A DNA stretch of 64,000 nucleotides from Haematobia irritans. Lineage: Eukaryota > Arthropoda > Insecta > Diptera > Muscidae. Shown piece by piece: positions 35,634 through 46,140 of this stretch. Where the stretch lies: contig NC_134401.1 of NCBI RefSeq assembly GCF_050003625.1, forward strand, positions 91,676,852 to 91,740,851, in the 5' to 3' direction. The notes under the pieces were generated by a model. That model did no database searches. It saw nothing but the letters and a program-made list of their open reading frames with translations, and was not told the DNA's origin. Numbering within the stretch: the stretch's first letter is position 1; the number at the start of each line of letters is the position of its first letter. Both the position numbers and the translations under genes were made by a program.

Positions 35634-35908
35634 TAGGGAACTTTTTTTGTCCTTGTTGGGTAAACCGAACATTTTCCCTGGCAACACTGACTATGAGCTA
35701 TAGTCAGATTGAGACAAAGCACCCATAAACATATACCCCTTAATTTTCTTAAATATCCAACTGCGGTTTATCTCCCAGACCTATATCAATGTTACCCCAC
35801 AAATGCTTACGATTACTAATTCAGTAAGCGTGGTTTAGGGTATGACTTTCTATTTATTTACTTGTTTAATAATGAACTCAATATTAGAGGCATACTAACT
35901 CTGTAGGT

Positions 35909-36214
35909 GGGAGCAACAGAGGTGTAATGGTTAGCATACCCGCCTTGCATTCACAGGGTCAGTTTCGACCAAACACCAAAAAAGTATTTCCACCTCAGTA
36001 ATGCTGATGACATTTCTGCGTTTTTCAAAGGTCCTCTAAGTGGTTTCACGTAATGTGTAAATTCGGACTCGGCTTTAAAAAGGAGGTCCCTTGCCATTGA
36101 GCTTAACATAGAATCGGGCAGCCCTCAGTGATAAGAGAGAAGTTCACCACTGTGGTATCACAATGGACTGAATAGTCTAAGTGAGACTGATATATCGGGC
36201 TGCCACCTAACCTA
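35909..36214 (+). mobile_element. tRNA-headed SINE, second copy
   Basis: Starts GGGAGCAACAGAGGTGTAAT, with TGGTTAGCATACC as an A-box-like word. The B-box region is damaged (GGGTCAGTTTCGACC). The body matches the 1725-2070 copy, including AAATTCGGACTCGGCTTTAA and AGAGAGAAGTTCACCA, and ends CCACCTAACCTA. A clear target duplication was not found. Confidence 0.8.
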
Positions 36215-36221
36215 TCATTTC

Positions 36222-36303
36222 AGTGATTGAAGAAATTCCAATTAAAAATTAATAAGATCAATTAATTTCGTTAGTGAAGACAAAAAATATTTTTTTCTGT
36301 GTA
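36222..36303. repeat. Fragment of the AT-rich MITE family
   Basis: CAATTAAAAATTAATAAGATCAATTAATTT and TTTTTTTCTGTGTATA match interior and right end of 28904-29262. Confidence 0.6.
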
Positions 36304-36424
36304 TAACAAACTAATACTCTCTTGAAAGGTTGTGTATACTTTCGGTGCTGTAGCATATTCTGATGGTTAAAACGCCTTAAAATCATATTGGCTGGTATAT
36401 TAGCATTGGTCCGGCTGTGCTCAC

Positions 36425-36737
36425 CGTAGGCTTGATGTGAATGTGTGCTTTCATGTTTCATTAATACACAATAATCTAAGTTTGGTTGGTTTTGCGTCCT
36501 AAAGGCAGTTTTAGATACTCCAAGATGGCAACTATGCTTTTCGGATTTTTCCTGACAATATGAATTCTCATTGCGGCTGTGGTTGCCGCCATAATGGCTA
36601 CGACAGTTGGTAACTTTCATCTGTTCCAGTAAGCTTTCATAGCCACTCATACTTACATATCCACGGTTATCCACAAAGAAATGTGGTACATGGTCCATGT
36701 TCTTCTCCAAGTAGAAGTGATTGCCGTCAATGAGTAT
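36425..36737 (-). CDS. Candidate internal exon of an unidentified host gene
   Basis: A 161-residue minus-strand open frame (36743-36258) crosses sequence with no copy elsewhere in the window. Its first part, FYLEKNMDHVPHFFVDNRGY, has mixed composition unlike the repeat frames. An acceptor-like context lies just upstream (CTGAT, then ATTATGCAG ending at 36738). A donor-like ACG|GTGAGC lies at 36425/36424. Past the donor, the frame enters repeat sequence (KKIFFVFTNEIN is encoded by MITE sequence), which argues that the true coding part stops earlier. The exon model is 313 nt, phase 0 to phase 1. No family is recognised. It could also be a chance open frame. Confidence 0.35.
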
Positions 36738-36960
36738 CTGCATAATATACGAATATCAGCGACACACACATACTCGTACACACTCATAAAACCTTCAAAT
36801 GGGAATGTCTTTTAGTGTCCTTATCCCTTTTCGTGTTTTGTTCTATGGCATCGTTTCTTTTTTCATTCGATGCATGTGAACATGAATGAAAGAGTCTGTC
36901 TTGTCGTTTCCCTGTTGTATGGTAGCTTGTGGTGGTAGCTACACAGAGAAAAGCAAGTCC
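36738..36960. other. Unique flank of the candidate exon
   Basis: Non-repeat-like DNA with a CACACACAT patch. A minus-strand open frame reaches into it, but without domain or splice support. A MITE-like end (TACACAGAGAAAAGC) is near 36939. Confidence 0.3.
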
Positions 36961-36961
36961 A

Positions 36962-37138
36962 CTTAGAGAAAAAAAATCGTGAATGGCGTTCAAATATCAA
37001 AACGATCCTTTCATGAATCAAACGTTTAACTGGCAGTCATGATCTAAAAACGTAATGATTACGAGTTTATAACCAGACGAGTACGAGTTAACATAAGTGA
37101 AAATCGGGAACTGTGAGAGCGTAGGTTCGACTCTTGTA
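36962..37138. repeat. Truncated family F MITE
   Basis: AGAGAAAAAAAATCGTGAATGGCGTTCAAAT, GTCATGATCTAAAAACGTAATG and GTAGGTTCGACTCTTGTATC align with the left part of 23443-24943. The middle and right end are missing. Confidence 0.65.
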
Positions 37139-37912
37139 TCTTATAATTACTATACCCACCATCATAGGATAGGGCTAAACTAACTTTGTCATTCCCTATG
37201 TAACATCAAACAAGTATATACAGAAGTAAGTTCGGCCGGGCCGAATCTTAAATACCCACCACCATAAATCAAATATAATAGTTTACTTTGAAAACTCTTC
37301 CTCGTAGCGGGTTTCTTGATAATATATAGAATTTTAGGGGATTTGATGACAAATTTTCTCCCAAGCAAATTTGTTCAACCCGATTCTACCTATGAAGACT
37401 AGATCAGAATCAATTTTGTTTGAGTTTTAGAGAAATCATAAACATATCGTGTATATGATGAAATAACGCCTTGATTTGAAATCTTAAATCTGTAGGTTTT
37501 TTCCGACATTATTTAAATGAATACGATGAGTAAAATCTGGAATTTTTATTTTCATTTTCAAGCAATTTTCATGATCAGTACGCCTGCTATACTCCGAAAG
37601 AAGTGTTTGCTTTTATACCTCTAGATGGACCGATACACCCCATTTTCGACACACCTCTTTAAGGTCCAAAAATACTTCCCGATTTTCAATTTCAGGCAAA
37701 TCGGATAGTAAATGCAGTTTCTGGACGCCCGAGATGCAAAATCGGGAGATCGGTCTAAATTGGGGGATATACCTAAACATGGACCGATACGGACCATTTT
37801 CGACACACCTCTTTATCGTCCCAAAATACGTCTAGATTTCCAATTTCAGGTAAATCGGATAGTAAATACAGTTTCTAGAAGCCCAAGAAGTAAAATCGGG
37901 AGATCGGTCTAT

Positions 37913-37920
37913 ATGGAGGC
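37913..37920. repeat. 8-bp target duplication of outer hAT, left
   Basis: ATGGAGGC is repeated at 39414-39421. Confidence 0.92.
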
Positions 37921-38404
37921 CAAGGCCGTATTCAGGGGGGATGAGGGGGATCAACCCCCCCCGAAATGAATGAATATTTTTATATAAATAAATATATATT
38001 TTTAGCTGCATAGAAAAATCTTATCGAAGATGTTGAAGAAAAGCTGGAGGTTTTGTTTGAAAAACGCTTACCTATAAAACTTGCACAAATCATAGAATAC
38101 TAGTTGAAAGGCCCGTCAAACGACGGTCGAAAAAAACAAATTGTTTTTGTTCTCGCACCACAAATTTCATTTTTGGAAAATGTCTTTCTGCTTTTTATTT
38201 GTGTTTGTTGTTCTTTTTGTGAACATGACTCGCTTTGTTTGGCCGTAGCAACAACAACGAAACAGCCAAACACACATGTGTAAATGAAATGGCGCAAAAC
38301 CTGCGAAAAGAACCTGCCTAATTCAGCGATGGAAGCACTTGGAGAGTGCAATAAAGAGATATTTCCAAACGTGCATATTCTTTTAAAAATTTTGGTCACT
38401 TTGC

Positions 38405-38412
38405 CAGTTACT
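38405..38412. repeat. 8-bp target duplication of inner hAT, left
   Basis: CAGTTACT is repeated at 39112-39119. Confidence 0.92.
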
Positions 38413-39111
38413 CAGGGATGGAAAATACAATTTTTAAGAAAGTACAAAAAAGGTATTTTTTGAGCGGAAAGGTACTTTTTACTAAATTTCAACAAAAATT
38501 TCACTGGGAAATTATTGTCAAGAGACTAAATTTTAAAGAAAATAAAATTTTGACAAAATTTTCTATAGAAATAAAATTTTGCAAAAAAATCTGTAGAAAA
38601 AAATGTTGCAAAATTTTTTCTATAGAAATAAAATTTTGCAAAAATTTCCTATAGAAATAAAATTTGTACAATATTTTCAATTGAAATAAATTTTTGACAA
38701 AATTTTCTATAAAAATAAAATTTTGCAAAAATTCTATATAGAAATAAAATTTTGACAACATTTTCTACCGAAATAAAAAAACGATAATATAGAATCACAT
38801 TCTTTTTTCGACTAAAACATTCTTGAAGTTCAATAAAATCCGGTTTTTTATGTCTTTTACAAAATCGAGATTTTCTTCCCACATGAACATGTTTGTTTTG
38901 CCATATTTGTAAACGACTATTAGCAAATAAGGTTGATAAAGACTTTCTCAAAATATTAAAATATTTTGTCAAAGCTATTGTACCATAAATCTGATATCGA
39001 CTCAAAAATGTCTACACAAAAGGTACTAAATCATTCGCGGGGGTACTACGGTACTGACCGGGGTGAAAAAGTATTGAAAAAAGTACTATAGTACTGAATT
39101 TTCCATCACTG
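38413..39111. mobile_element. Nested hAT MITE (699 bp)
   Basis: Ends CAGGGATGGAAAATAC and AATTTTCCATCACTG are imperfect inverted repeats, and a CAGTTACT duplication flanks both sides. Subterminal GTACTnnnGTACT words are typical of hAT ends. The interior includes a minisatellite patch at 38530-38790, which is unrelated to hAT. Confidence 0.9.
38530..38790 (+). repeat. Minisatellite patch inside the inner hAT
   Basis: About nine TTTTCTATAGAAATAAAATT-type units. Confidence 0.85.
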
Positions 39112-39123
39112 CAGTTACTACGT

Positions 39124-39291
39124 ACTCTTCCGAACTTTCACTTTCAACAATGAAGAGATTAATTCGACTAGCGAGAGTAGACTCAATGGATTGGCTTAAT
39201 GTCGGTTCATCGCCGAATAAATGTGCCGACTGAAGAAGTAATTGATTTATTTGCTGACCAAAAAGCCCGTCGGCTCAATTTAATATTATAA
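39124..39291 (+). pseudogene. hAT transposase C-terminal remnant
   Basis: One frame reads SSELSLSTMKRLIRLARVDS; after a frameshift near 39196 another reads VHRRINVPTEEVIDLFADQ and ends at TAA (39289-39291). Together these resemble the C-terminal dimerisation region of hAT transposases (SFSTMRR..., HR.I.VP.EEVID.FA). It lies immediately right of the inner hAT, so the transposase frame was the landing site or very near it. The upstream catalytic domain is not detectable. Confidence 0.75.
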
Positions 39292-39369
39292 AATTATTGT
39301 ATACATACCTATGCATAAATAAAATTTTCTACACATGAGATTATATGAATATTTTTTTTTTAAGTTGAA

Positions 39370-39387
39370 CCCCCCCCCCCCCCCCCC
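39370..39387. repeat. Homopolymer C run
   Basis: Eighteen C in a row, just inside the right end of the outer hAT. The left end has shorter G and C runs in the equivalent place. Confidence 0.9.
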
Positions 39388-40004
39388 GAATTAAAATCCT
39401 GGCTACGGCCTTGATGGAGGCTATACCAAAACATGGACCGATACACCCCATTTTCGACACACCTCTTTAAGGTCCAAAAATACTTCCCGATTTTCAATTT
39501 CAGCCAAATCGGATAGTACATACAGTTTCTAGAAGCCCAAGAAGCAAAATCGGGAGATCGGTCTATATGAGGGCTATACCAAAACATGGACCGATGGGAA
39601 CCATTTTCGGCACACTTTTTTATGGTTCTCAAATATATCTAGATTTTCAATTGAGGCAAATTGGATAAAAACTACTGTTTTTATAAGCCCAAGACCCCAA
39701 ATCAGGAAGTCGGTTTATATGGGGACTATATCAACACTTGGACCAATATAGCCCATCTTCGAACTTGATCTGCCTGCAAACAAAAAACGAATCTGTGCCA
39801 AATTTCAGGATGATAGCGCCATTATTGAAGGCTGTAGCGTGATTACAACAGACAGACGGATATGCCTTATATCGTCTTAGAATTTCTCCCTGATCAAGAA
39901 TATATATGCTTTATATAGTCGGAAATCGATATTTCGATGTGTTACACACGGAATGACAAACTTATTATACCCCCATCACCATTCTATGGTGGTGGGTATA
40001 AAAA

Positions 40005-40790
40005 TTGGACCCCATACATTATTTACATTCTGGATCGTGGTGATATTCTGAATCGATCTATCCGTGTCCGCCCGTCCGTCCGTCTGTTGAAATCACGCTA
40101 ACTTCTGAATGAGACAAGCTATCGACTTGAAACTTGGCACAAGTAGGGTAAGTGGTATACCCATTTGTTTTTCGATAGCCACAGTTTTTGTTTTTGTCCG
40201 ACTAGGCTACGATTTTACCACATTCATTTTACTAGTGTTTACCATCCATGCAACTATGAGCGAAAAATAAGAATCCCATAATTTCAGATATATTTGCGAA
40301 TTTATTAAAAAACTCATTAAGCACGAATTCATAAAATGTGCAGGTAATGTGGCAAACCACGTTTACGTATGGCCCCCATATAAACCGGTCCCCAGATTTG
40401 ACCTCCTTTTGATACGAGGTGTAAGTATATAGTCTCTAACCACCATGAAAGAATTTGTCCATAATTACATACAGTCCTCATATAAATCGATCCCCAGATT
40501 TGACCCCCGGAACCTCTTTGAGGAGCGAATTTCATCAGATTCGGTTCAAATTTGGTACGAGGTGTAAGTATATAGTATCTAACAACCATTCAAAAATTGG
40601 TCCATATCGGTCTATAGTTATATATAGTCCTCAGATAAACCGATCCCCAATCACACAAAAATTGCCCCATATAAAGGGACCACATTTCAATTCCTGGTCC
40701 CTTATTACCGCGCAAAAGTTCATATCCGTATTTGTAGACTTACTCATATATAGTTACCTCTGTTTTGTCTAATATATACCACGTATGGTA
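40005..40790 (-). mobile_element. Class A fragment
   Basis: Reverse-orientation tail (ATTCTGGATCGTGGTGATAT, CCGTCCGTCCGTCTGTTGAA) and units CCCCCATATAAACCGGTCCCCAGA, ending near ATACCACGTATGGTA. The segment 40150-40330 does not fit the class and is a foreign insertion or decay. Confidence 0.6.
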
Positions 40791-41175
40791 GTATCGGATT
40801 TAGTTTTTATCGGTCCATTTGGTAAGGCCTCCATATAGACCGATTTCACTTCTTGAGGGTATAGAAGGTGCCCTGATCATGAAAATTGCTTGAAACTGAA
40901 TGTAAAATTTGCAGATTTTACTTCTCGTAATCATTTAAATAATGGGCGTGAAAATCTACAGATTTCACTTTTCAAATCAAGACGTTATTTCATTATTTAC
41001 TTGCACATTTACAAGAGATGTTAATGATTCTTCTAGAACTCAAACAAAGATGGTTCTTATAAATCCAGGTAATAGGTAAAACCTTTAATCTTCGGGAAGT
41101 GTACTGATTGAACTGCCCTGCTTCGGAGAATGTCTGTCATCAAACCCCCCTGAAATTTCAGAGGAAACTATAATA

Positions 41176-42110
41176 AAGGGTGATTTGTTAAGAGCTTGAT
41201 AACTTTTTTTTTTTTTAAAAAACGCATAAAATTTGCAAAATCTCATCGGTTCTTTATTTGAAACGTTAGATTGGTCCATGACATTTACTTTTTGAAGATA
41301 ATTTCATTTAAATGTTGACCGCGGCTGCGTCTTAGGTGGTCCATTCGGAAAGTCCAATTTTGGGCAACTTTTTCGAGCATTTCGGCCGGAATAGCCCGAA
41401 TTTCTTCGGAAATGTTGTCTTCCAAAGCTGGAATAGTTGCTGGCTTATTTCTGTAGACTTTAGACTTGACGTAGCCCCACAAAAAATAGTCTAAAGGCGT
41501 CAAATCGCATGATCTTGGTGGCCAACTTACCGGTCCATTTCTTGAGATGAATTGTTCTCCGAAGTTTTCCCTCAAAATGGCCATAGAATCGCGAGCTGTG
41601 TGGCATGTAGCGCCATCTTGTTGAAACCACATGTCAACCAAGTTCAGTTCTTCCATTTTTGGCAACAAAAAGTTTGTTAGCATCGAACGATAGCGATCGC
41701 CATTCACCGTAACGTTGCGTCCAACAGCATCTTTGAAAAAATACGGTCCAATGATTCCACCAGCGTACAAACCACACCAAACAGTGCATTTTTCGGGATG
41801 CATGGGCAGTTCTTGAACGGCTTCTGGTTGCTCTTCATTCCAAATGCGGCAATTTTGCTTATTTACGTAGCCATTCAACCAGAAATGAGCCTCATCGCTG
41901 AACAAAATTTGTCGATAAAAAAGCGGATTTTCTGCCAACTTTTCTAGGGCCCATTCACTGAAAATTCGACGTTGTGGCAGATCGTAAGTCTATTCATGAT
42001 GAAATGTCAAAGCATACTGAGCATCTTTCTCTTTGACACCATGTCTGAAATCCCACGTGATCTGTCAAATACTAATGCATGAAAATCCTAACCTCAAAAG
42101 AATCACCCTT
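41176..42110 (-). mobile_element. DD41D mariner, N-terminally deleted, copy 1 (935 bp)
   Basis: Ends AAGGGTGATTTGTTAAGAG and (inverted) AAGGGTGATTCTTTTGAGG, with TA duplications at 41174-41175 and 42111-42112. It encodes the catalytic part of a transposase on the minus strand. The region for the helix-turn-helix domain is missing: a start-like ATGAATAGACTTAC is joined almost directly to the CCACAACGTCGAATTTTC segment. It could only be mobilised in trans. Confidence 0.93.
41285..41938 (-). pseudogene. mariner (rosa-type, DD41D) transposase, catalytic domain
   Basis: 217 residues open. Catalytic triad: D15 in ILFSDEAHF, D108 in WFQQDGATCHTA, D150 in LTPLDYFLWG, with 41 residues between the second and third. 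DD41D is the signature of the rosa family of mariner-like elements (established knowledge). C-terminus ends RSRGQHLNEIIFKK. The usual N-terminal DNA-binding ~120 residues are lost, and relative to copy 2 there is a 1-bp deletion at the deletion junction. So the upstream ATG at about 41996 is out of frame, and the open frame begins inside the protein. Confidence 0.93.
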
Positions 42111-42194
42111 TATTTGATTCATGGTGGTGAGCATTTAAGATTCGGCCCGGCCGTACTTACTGCTGTATATACTTGCTTTTTATTAAAATAAAAA

Positions 42195-42330
42195 AAAAAA
42201 ATTAACTAACTTAGTCCTCCGAGTTTGATTGAAAATTTAATTGATACAAATAATTTTTTAATTAAAAGTTTAAAAAATTTCAATCATTGACCTAATTGAC
42301 TTAATGTTTCTAGTTTAATTAGAAAGTGAA
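42195..42330. repeat. AT-rich MITE fragment
   Basis: TTTAATTGATACAAATAATTTTTTAATTAAAAG and CAATCATTGACCTAATTGAC resemble the interior of 28904-29262. Confidence 0.5.
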
Positions 42331-42334
42331 ATTA

Positions 42335-42980
42335 TTATACCCTCCACCATAGGATGGGGGTATATTAACTTTGTCATTCCGTTTGTAACACATCGAAATA
42401 TTGCTCTAAGATCCCATAAAGTGTATATATTCTGGGTCGTGGTGAAATTCTGAGTCGATCTGAGCATTTTCGTCCGTCCGTCTGTTGAAATCACGCTAAC
42501 TTCCGAACGAAACAAGCTATCGACTTGGCACAAGCAGTTGTTATTGATGTAGGTCGGATGGTATTGCAAATGGGCCATATCGGTCCACTTTTACGTATAG
42601 CCCCCATATAAACGGACCCCAAAATTTGGCTTGCGATTGCTCTAAGAGAAGCAAATTTCATCCGATCCGTCTGAAATTTGGTACATGGTGTTAGTATATT
42701 GTCTCTAACAACCATGCAAAAATTGGTCCATATCAGTCCACTTTTACGTATAAAAACCGATCCCCAAATTTTGTCAAACTTAATTATATACGTATTTAAT
42801 CGGCCATTTTAAGTTTAATATATACCACGTATGGACTACGTGGTATATATTACGGTATTAGGAAGTTTTAAGATACCTTGTCATCGGCAAAAGTTACCAC
42901 AACCCAAGTAATTCGATTGTGGATGACAGTCTTCCGTAGAAGTTTCTACGCAATCCACGGCCGTAAGTTCGGTCTGGCCG
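42335..42980 (-). mobile_element. Class A element A4, short, reverse orientation
   Basis: Opens with the 3' hairpin TATACCCTCCACCATAGGATGGGGGTATA, has about one and a half units and the ACCACGTATGGACTACGTGGTAT palindrome near 42824-42846. It ends in a rearranged 5' region: CTACGCAATCCACGG followed directly by CCGTAAGTTCGGTCTGGCCGAA. The 5' hairpin block is in the wrong orientation relative to the rest. Confidence 0.65.
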
Positions 42981-43955
42981 AAAAAGTTTTGAAAAAGTTT
43001 TCAGCTTCAATTATCTTTATTTTGAAATATTTTGATGATATTTTTTTCTGTGTGCGTTTGAAGAAGAACTTTTTTTGTCGAAGAACTTTTGACACTCTGA
43101 TTGAGGTGTGTATGTCCAAAACATGAATTCTTCAACCGCGTCTTCAACATTTCTTTCGACTAATCAACAGAAGCCTGTTTTTAAGCGATTAACAAATTGT
43201 GTGGGATCCAACGCAATATTTTCAGTGATGCCTAAGGTTTTCTCAAAACCTTATCAGTTGGCGCACAGCATATCAATTGGCGCACAGCATCAATGGTTTC
43301 CATGGAACAAAAATTGACTTTGGATGGGCTTCACGAAATTCGACTTAGAATACGACCTCAGTTAAATTCACCAAACTATTGATTACCACTGGACCTTGAC
43401 GGAGCCTCATCGCCAAACTTGAATTAAATTAATCGATGCACGGCTGTTGAGCTAGCCCACTTCGTGGTATGCGTTCTGAGTTCTTCTGACGTTTAACGTC
43501 AAGAATGCCAGGCTTTACGAAAGAGCTGTCAGTTGGCAGATTGCAACACTAGTTGGCCGATTGCCCAATCCCGAAATAAAAAAGGCAACCAGTAACAGGT
43601 TGCGAATTTCAGGTGATCAATACGTAAATGAGGAGATAGGTCCTTATGATCCAAAACCGACACCGGTTAACCGATTAACCGGATTCAGTTACACAAACCG
43701 AAACCGGATAATGAAAAAAATTGCATTTTCGGTTAACAGCGAAAACCGAGTTTTGAACATCGGTTAACCGGTTTTCTGTATTTCAACGAAATTTCTTTCT
43801 ATTTTTCATATACGTATTTCTTCCAAAAGTGGAACTTTTTTTAGAGATATACATACTGAAGGTGAGAAAAAAAATGACTAGCCTACGGGAAATTAGCGCA
43901 ATTTGCCCCTGATGGACCTATTACAGGACTGGTACTAGTTCTCCAGTTTATCAAC
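42981..43955. other. Unassigned sequence with a CCGGTTAACC inverted repeat
   Basis: Three short plus-strand frames (42878-43126, 43108-43317, 43561-43767) show no domain and no splice support. The interval 43570-43790 is dense in GGTTAACCG words, with a 14-bp inverted repeat at its edges. It may be the core of an unrecognised MITE. Confidence 0.4.
43662..43772. repeat. ACCGGTTAACCGAT inverted repeat
   Basis: ACCGGTTAACCGAT at 43662-43675 is exactly complementary to ATCGGTTAACCGGT at 43759-43772; additional AACCG/CGGTT words lie between. Confidence 0.8.
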
Positions 43956-45206
43956 ATTTGTTGATAACTTTGTTATTCCGTCTGTAACACGTCGAAATTT
44001 TGGTGTAAGACCCCATAAAGTATATATGTTCTGGGTCGTGGTGAAATTCTGAGTCGATCTGAGAATGTCCGTCCGTCCGTCTGTTGAAATCACGCTAACT
44101 TCCGAACGAAACAAGCTATCGACTTGAAACTTGGCACAAGTAGTTGTTATTGATGTAGGTCCGATGGTATTGCAAATGAGCCATATCAGTTAGCTTTTAC
44201 GTGTAGCCCCCATATAAACGGACCCCCAAATTTAGCTTGCGGATCCTCCAAGAGAAGAAATTTCATCCGATCCGGCTGAAATTTGGTATATGGTGTTATC
44301 ATATGGTCTCTAACAACCATGCAAAAATTGGTCAACATCGTTCCATAATTATATATAGCCCCCATATAAACCGATCCCTAGATTTGGCTTGCGGAGCCTC
44401 TAAGAGAAGCAAATTATAACCAATCTGGCTGAAATTTGGTTCTTGGTGTCAGCATATGATGTCTAACAACCATGCAAAAATTGGTCTACATCGATCCATA
44501 ATTTTATATAGCCCCCATATAAACCGATCCCCCGATTTGGCTTGTAGAGCCTCTAAGAGAGACAAATTTCATCCGATCCTGCTGAAATTTGGTACATGGT
44601 GTCAGTATATGGTCTCTAACAACTATGCAAAAATTGGTCCACATCCGTCAATAATTATATATAACCCCCATATAAAACGTTCCCCCGATTTGGTTTGCGG
44701 AGCCTCTAACAGAAGCAAATTTCATCCGATCCGGCTGAAATTTGGTACATGGTGTTAGAATATGGTCTCTGATGACCATGCAAAAATTGGTCCATATAGG
44801 TCCATAATTGTATATAGCGCCAAGATAAACCGATCACCTCCGGAGCCTCTTGGAAGACCAAAATTCATCTGATTCAGTTGAAATTTGGTATGTGGTGTCA
44901 ATATATGGCCTCAAACACCCATGCAAAAATTGGTCGAAATCGGTCCGTAATTATATATAGCCCCCATATAAACCGGATTTGACCTCCGGAGCCCTTTGGA
45001 AGAGCAAAATTCGGTTGAAATTCGGTTGAAATTTTGTACGTGATGTTAGTATCCAACAACCATGCAGGAATTGGTTCATATCAGTCCTCCGGTGCCTTTT
45101 GGAAAAGCAAAATTCATCCGATCTGGTTGAAATTTGGTACTTGGTGGTAGTATATGATATTTATCAACTATGCCAAAAGTGTTCCATATCAGTCCATAAT
45201 CATATA

Positions 45207-46140
45207 AAGGGTGATTTGTTAAGAGCTTGATAACTTTTTTTTAAAAAAAAACGCATAAAATTTGCAAAATCTCATCGGTTCTTTATTTGAAACGTTAGAT
45301 TGGTCCATGACATTTACTTTTTGAAGATAATTTCATTTAAATGTTGACCGCGGCTGCGTCTTAGGTGGTCCATTCGGAAAGTCCAATGTTGGGCAACTTT
45401 TTCGAGCATTTCGGCCGGAATAGCCCGAATTTCTTCGGAAATGTTGTCTTCCAAAGCTGGAATAGTTGCTGGCTTATTTCTGTAGACTTTAGACTTGACG
45501 TAGCCCCACAAAAAATAGTCTAAAGGCGTCAAATCGCATGATCTTGGTGGCCAACTTACCGGTCCATTTCTTGAGATGAATTGTTCTCCGAAGTTTTCCC
45601 TCAAAATGGCCATAGAATCGCGAGCTGTGTGGCATGTAGCGCCATCTTGTTGAAACCACATGTCAACCAAGTTCAGTTCTTCCATTTTTGGCAACAAAAA
45701 GTTTGTTAGCATCGAACGATAGCGATCGCCATTCACCGTAACGTTGCGTCCAACAGCATCTTTGAAAAAATACGGTCCAATGATTCCACCAGCGTACAAA
45801 CCACACCAAACAGTGCATTTTTCGGGATGCATGGGCAGTTCTTGAACGGCTTCTGGTTGCCCTTCACTCCAAATGCGGCAATTTTGCTTATTTACGTAGC
45901 CATTCAACCAGAAATGAGCCTCATCGCTGAACAAAATTTGTCGATAAAAAAGGGGATTTTCTGCCAACTTTTCTAGGGCCCATTCACTGAAAATTCGACG
46001 TTGTGGCTCGTTAGTAAGTCTATTCATGATGAAATGTCAAAGCATACTGAGTATCTTTCTCTTTGACACCATGTCTGAAATCCCACGTGATCTGTCAAAT
46101 ACTAATGCATGAAAATCCTAACCTCAAAAGAATCACCCTT
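45207..46140 (-). mobile_element. DD41D mariner, N-terminally deleted, copy 2 (934 bp)
   Basis: Same ends and TA duplications (45205-45206, 46141-46142) as 41176-42110. The two copies are nearly identical over their full length, including the position of the N-terminal deletion. They differ at the deletion junction and at scattered single bases. Confidence 0.93.
45314..46027 (-). pseudogene. mariner (rosa-type, DD41D) transposase, deleted but in frame
   Basis: 237 residues from MNRLTNEPQRRIFSEWALEK to NEIIFKK. The first five residues look like the genuine N-terminus and are fused in frame, across the internal deletion, to the catalytic domain. All three catalytic Asp residues are present with 41-residue spacing between the last two. 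Differences from copy 1 include SEGQ for NEEQ and QHW for QNW. Without the HTH domain it should not bind its ends; whether it can interfere with full-length transposase is unknown. Confidence 0.9.

Larger units (their letters stand above)
31690..35868 (-). mobile_element. Class B DINE/HINE-like element with nested insertions
   Basis: Aligns with 4240-6925 from the GTCC-rich tail through the GAAATCGGTTCAGATTTAGA units and the GTAGGGGAAATTCCCTATAT block. After the TA-flanked element (33546-35633) it continues with CCCTGGCAACACTGACTATGAG, CTCCCAGACC and a decayed 5' end (GGTTTAGGGTATGACTTTCTA..ACTTGTT) near 35835-35868. The 5' half corresponds to 50516-51308 in opposite orientation. Confidence 0.65.
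37921..39413. mobile_element. hAT transposon, internally decayed (1493 bp)
   Basis: Ends CAAGGCCGTATTCAGG and CCTGGCTACGGCCTTG are inverted repeats, with an 8-bp target duplication. The size of the duplication and the C-terminal transposase remnant place it in hAT. G- and C-runs lie just inside each end (GGGGGG near 37935, an 18-C run at 39370-39387). A second hAT is nested at 38413-39111. Only traces of coding sequence remain. Confidence 0.92.
37205..39995 (+). mobile_element. Class C DINE/HINE-like element with nested hAT elements
   Basis: 5' end AACAAGTATATACAGAAGTA with TTCGGCCGGGCCGAA. Class C units follow (GGGAGATCGGTCTATATGGAGGC, GGACCGATACACCCCATTTTC), then a tail with GACAGACGGATATG. 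The 3' hairpin ATACCCCCATCACCATTCTATGGTGGTGGGTATAAAAA closes it near 39967-40005. A 1493-bp hAT element interrupts it at 37921-39413. Confidence 0.75.
40791..42178 (-). mobile_element. Class C fragment interrupted by mariner
   Basis: Class C units on the left (CCATATAGACCGATTTCACTT) and the 5' hairpin in reverse on the right (GGTGGTGAGCATTTAAGATTCGGCCCGGCC...TATATACTTG). The mariner copy at 41176-42110 separates them. Confidence 0.6.
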
